Origin: Carya illinoinensis
Taxonomy: Eukaryota; Streptophyta; Magnoliopsida; Fagales; Juglandaceae
Assembly (NCBI RefSeq): GCF_018687715.1
Contig: NC_056759.1
Span: 124,001-188,000 of the forward strand
Reading direction: 5' to 3'
Length of the DNA stretch: 64,000 nucleotides
Shown piece after piece: positions 61,254 through 64,000 of this stretch (position 1 is the stretch's first letter; each line of letters starts with the position of its first letter). The translations under genes and the position numbers were made by a program. Below the pieces are notes generated by a model. That model was not told the origin of the DNA and made no database searches. It was given only the letters and a program-made list of their open reading frames with translations.

Positions 61254-64000
61254 CATGTCTTCCGAATCTTTTGCTGTGAAGTTCACGGGTAAGAACTATT
61301 TTGCCTGGAAATTTCAATTTCGTTTATTTGTTCTAGGGAAAGAGTTATGGGGTCATATAGATGGGAGTAATCTGGCTCCTACTGAGCTTCCAAAGTTGGC
61401 TCAGTGAAAGATCAAAGATGCTAAGGTGATGACATGAATTTTAGGATCTGTAGATCCTCTTATTATTGTTAATTTGAGGCCATATAAGACTGCTAAGTCT
61501 ATGTGGGAATACCTAAGTGTATAGTCAAGACAATATTGCTAGGCGTTTTTAGTTGAAGTACCAGATTGCCAGTTACTCTCAAGGCGATCTCTCCATTCAA
61601 GATTATTTTTATGGATTTAATAATCTCTAGGGAGAATTTACTGACCTGATTTATGCCAAGGTAGCAGAGGAATCTCTCTTTGTTGTGCAGGATATTCATG
61701 AACAAAGCAAGCGAGATCAATTCTTAATGAAGTTACGACCTGAATTTGAAGCCACTTGCTCCAATTTGATGAACCGTGATCCAGTGCCTTCTTTGGATGT
61801 TTATTTTGGGGAGTTACTTCGTAAGGAGCAGCATCTTGCCACACGGGCCACTTATCGGCACGATAAAATGATACCAAATGCGGTGGTTTATGCTTCTCAC
61901 GGGAATGGCAAGGGACGAACATGCAGAAAGTTCAATGCTTCAGCTGCAAGGAATACGGACATATTGCTGCCCACCGTGCGAGAAAATCTTGCTACTACTG
62001 TAAAAAGCCGGGGCATATTATCAAAGAATGTCCTAGTCGTCCTTAGAATCGTCAGGCTAATGCTTATCAAGCTACTATGGGTTCCTCTTCTTCCACTTCT
62101 ATTGGTGACTCTCCTGCTCTTACTACTAAGATGGTCCAGCAGATGATTATTTTAGCATTTTCAGCCTTGGGGCTGCAAGGTAATGGTTCACTTCCATCCT
62201 TATCATGGCTTGTTGATTTGGGTGCATCTATTCACGTTACTAGTTCTTCTGGTACACTTAGCAATGTTCGGACTTATAATGAATCGCCGTCCATTCAGAT
62301 TGCTAACAGTAGTCAATTACCTATTCATACTATTGAGGATGTTAATTTTTTATAGTTAGAGATGGTTTTGTATCTCCTAAGCTTTCCACTAGTTGTATAT
62401 CAATCGATCAGTTGGTTGATAACAACTGTGATGTTCGCTTCTCTCATGATGGTTGTCTTGTGCAGAATCAGGTGTCAGGGAAGATACTCACAAATGGGCC
62501 TAAAGTTGGACGTTTATTTCCTCTGCATTTTTCCATTCCTGCTATTATTTCATTTTCTTGTAATACTGTCAACAATAAGAGTGAAGTATGACACAAACGA
62601 TTGGGTCATTCTAACTCAGTTGTTTTATCTTATCTAATAAACTCTGGTTTGTTGGGCAATAAAGATCAATTTTCTTCTCATCTCTCTTTTGATTGCTCCA
62701 TATGCAAATTAAGTAAAAGTAAGTCTCTTTCTTTTCCCTCTCATGGTAGTCATGCTGAAAGTTGTTTCGATTTAATTCATAGTGATGTGTGGGGAATTTC
62801 TCCTGTTATCTCACATGCGAATTATAAATATTTTGTTACTTTCATTGATGATTGTATCAAGTATAGTTGGATTTATTTTCTTCGTTCTAAATCTGAGGTC
62901 TTTTCTGTTTTCCAACAATTTATCGCTTATGTTGAGACTCAATTTTCTTCTAGAATCAAAATTCTACGGTTTGATTCCGATGGTGAATATATGTCTCGTG
63001 AGTTTCATGATTTTCTCCAACAAAAAGACATTGTTTCTCAACGGTCTTGTCCTTATACACCTCAGCAAAATGGTGTCGATGAACGTAAAAATAGACATTT
63101 GTTGGATGTTGTTCGTACTTTATTGCTCCACTCATCTGTTCCATCTAGATTTTGGGTCGAAGCATTATCTACGGAAGTTTATTTAATTAATAGATTGTCA
63201 TCTAGGGTCTTGAATTTTAAAACTCCTTACTTTCATCTTTATCATCAGCATCCTCGTTATCTTGATATGCATACTTTTGGTTGTATTTGTTTTGTTCATT
63301 TGCCATCCCATGAACGTCATAAATTCTATGCTCAATCCATTAAGTGCACTTTTGTGGGTTATAGTCTTTCCCACAAAGGCTGTGTTTGCTATGATCCATG
63401 TACTAACAAATTTCGCATTTCCCGTCATGTTGTCTTCTTTGAAAATCAATCTTTTTTTTCTTCTCATGTTGCGTCTTTGCCTGAGATGCCTGTTTTGCCG
63501 CATTTTGATGACTTGACTCCTTCTCCTGACCGATTCAAACCTGGACTTGTGTATGAATGACGACACCCCACTTCGCCCCTTCCTGAGCCTGATCCGCCGT
63601 TTGCGCTTGCTCAGACTATATCTTCTATGGGTGATACGGACAACCCTATAGTTCCTCGACGTTTGACCAGAGTGTCTCGTCCACCAGATCGTTATGGTTT
63701 CTTGCATACCTCTCTTCATGTTACTTTGTCTTCCATTCTCATTCCATCAGGTTATTCCAAGGCGGCTAAACAGGCTCTTCAAGATAATCATACATGGGAT
63801 ATTGTCGCTTGTCTTGCTAATGTTAAAGCCATTGGTTGCAAATGGGTTTATTCTATCAAGTTGCATTCTGACGGGACTCTGGATAGGTATGAGGCACAAT
63901 TGGTTGCACTTGGCAACAAGCGAGAGTATGGGGTGGACTATGAGGAGGCTTTTGCTCTGGTTGCCAAGATGACTATGATGCAGACTGTCCTTTTTGTTGC
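61254..64000 (+). pseudogene. copia-2 gag-pol, frameshifted, partial
   Basis: gag ATG at 61254 (MSSESFAVKFTGKNYFAWKF), with stops by about 61405. UBN2-like gag continues at 61685-61920. A frameshift precedes the CCHC region (about 61935-62040), whose first knuckle has lost its last Cys, while the second (CYYCKKPGHIIKEC) is complete. The protease motif DSGAS reads DLGAS (about 62215). Integrase is open at 62601-63560 with CSICKLSKSK, HSDVWG, FDSDGEY and QNGVDERKNRH. RT begins near 63770 (TWDIVACL, KWVYSIKLHSDGTLDRYEA) and is cut by the window end. Confidence 0.88.

Larger units (their letters stand above)
60754..64000 (+). mobile_element. Ty1/copia retrotransposon (copia-2), runs off the window
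   Basis: Plus-strand element with LTR, primer site, gag, CCHC, protease-like, integrase and the start of RT. It is similar in layout to copia-1 but clearly diverged. It lies antisense to the starch synthase gene and upstream of its visible exons, probably within an intron. Confidence 0.88.

Overview
This is plant nuclear DNA, most likely from a woody eudicot. The evidence is long introns with GT..AG splice sites, plant-type L1 LINEs, Retrofit-like Ty1/copia elements, tRNA-derived SINEs, MITEs and CT/CA microsatellites. Two of the three cellular genes make chloroplast proteins and the third is a plant-type YTH protein. Species cannot be fixed from the sequence; a Fagales-like tree genome is only a guess. 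No bacterial operon, CRISPR array, tRNA or rRNA gene was seen.

Positions 1-39100 hold the 3' part of one plus-strand gene, a nuclear CemA/Ycf10-like chloroplast envelope protein of the DLDG1 type. Six exons, three of them under 100 bp, can be joined in phase (7155-7240, 14707-14880, 15431-15545, 22786-22883, 25177-25312, 38623-38691). They encode the last 225 residues. About 31 kb of genomic DNA carries 678 coding bases because the introns are packed with retroelements: a complete plus-strand LINE (131-5659), a damaged minus LINE holding a hAT-like MITE (8605-13130 with 8721-9321), a minus LINE with an internal RT deletion (16423-20580), an RTE-type relic (21195-22245), a 5'-truncated LINE (23215-24870), a full-length LINE with an uninterrupted 1224-residue ORF2 (26887-32427), a copia element with both LTRs and a target duplication (32496-37016), and many short LINE or SINE tails.

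Positions 39100-44300 are intergenic. They contain a hAT-like MITE (39685-40241) and a 212-bp unit repeated three times (41680-42316) whose unit includes part of another MITE family.

Positions 44335-54217 hold a complete eight-exon plus-strand gene for a 634-residue YTH-domain m6A reader (ECT family) with all three aromatic-cage tryptophans. Its introns carry an intact tRNA-SINE with target duplication and MULE-like MITEs.

Positions 55942-60268 hold, on the minus strand and convergent with the ECT gene, the last eight exons of a starch synthase of the SS4/SS5 group (251 residues, GT1-type C-terminal subdomain). A second copia element (from about 60754 to the window end) sits upstream of these exons, probably inside an intron of the same gene.

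The three cellular genes are ordinary in kind. The more unusual signals are in the mobile elements: a short ORF1/ORF2 overlap seen in three LINE copies, in-frame UAG codons in LINE ORF1 that fit CAG-to-TAG decay, a copia element with non-TG..CA LTR ends, and inverted LINE pairs flanking small host exons. I found no convincing previously undescribed system.
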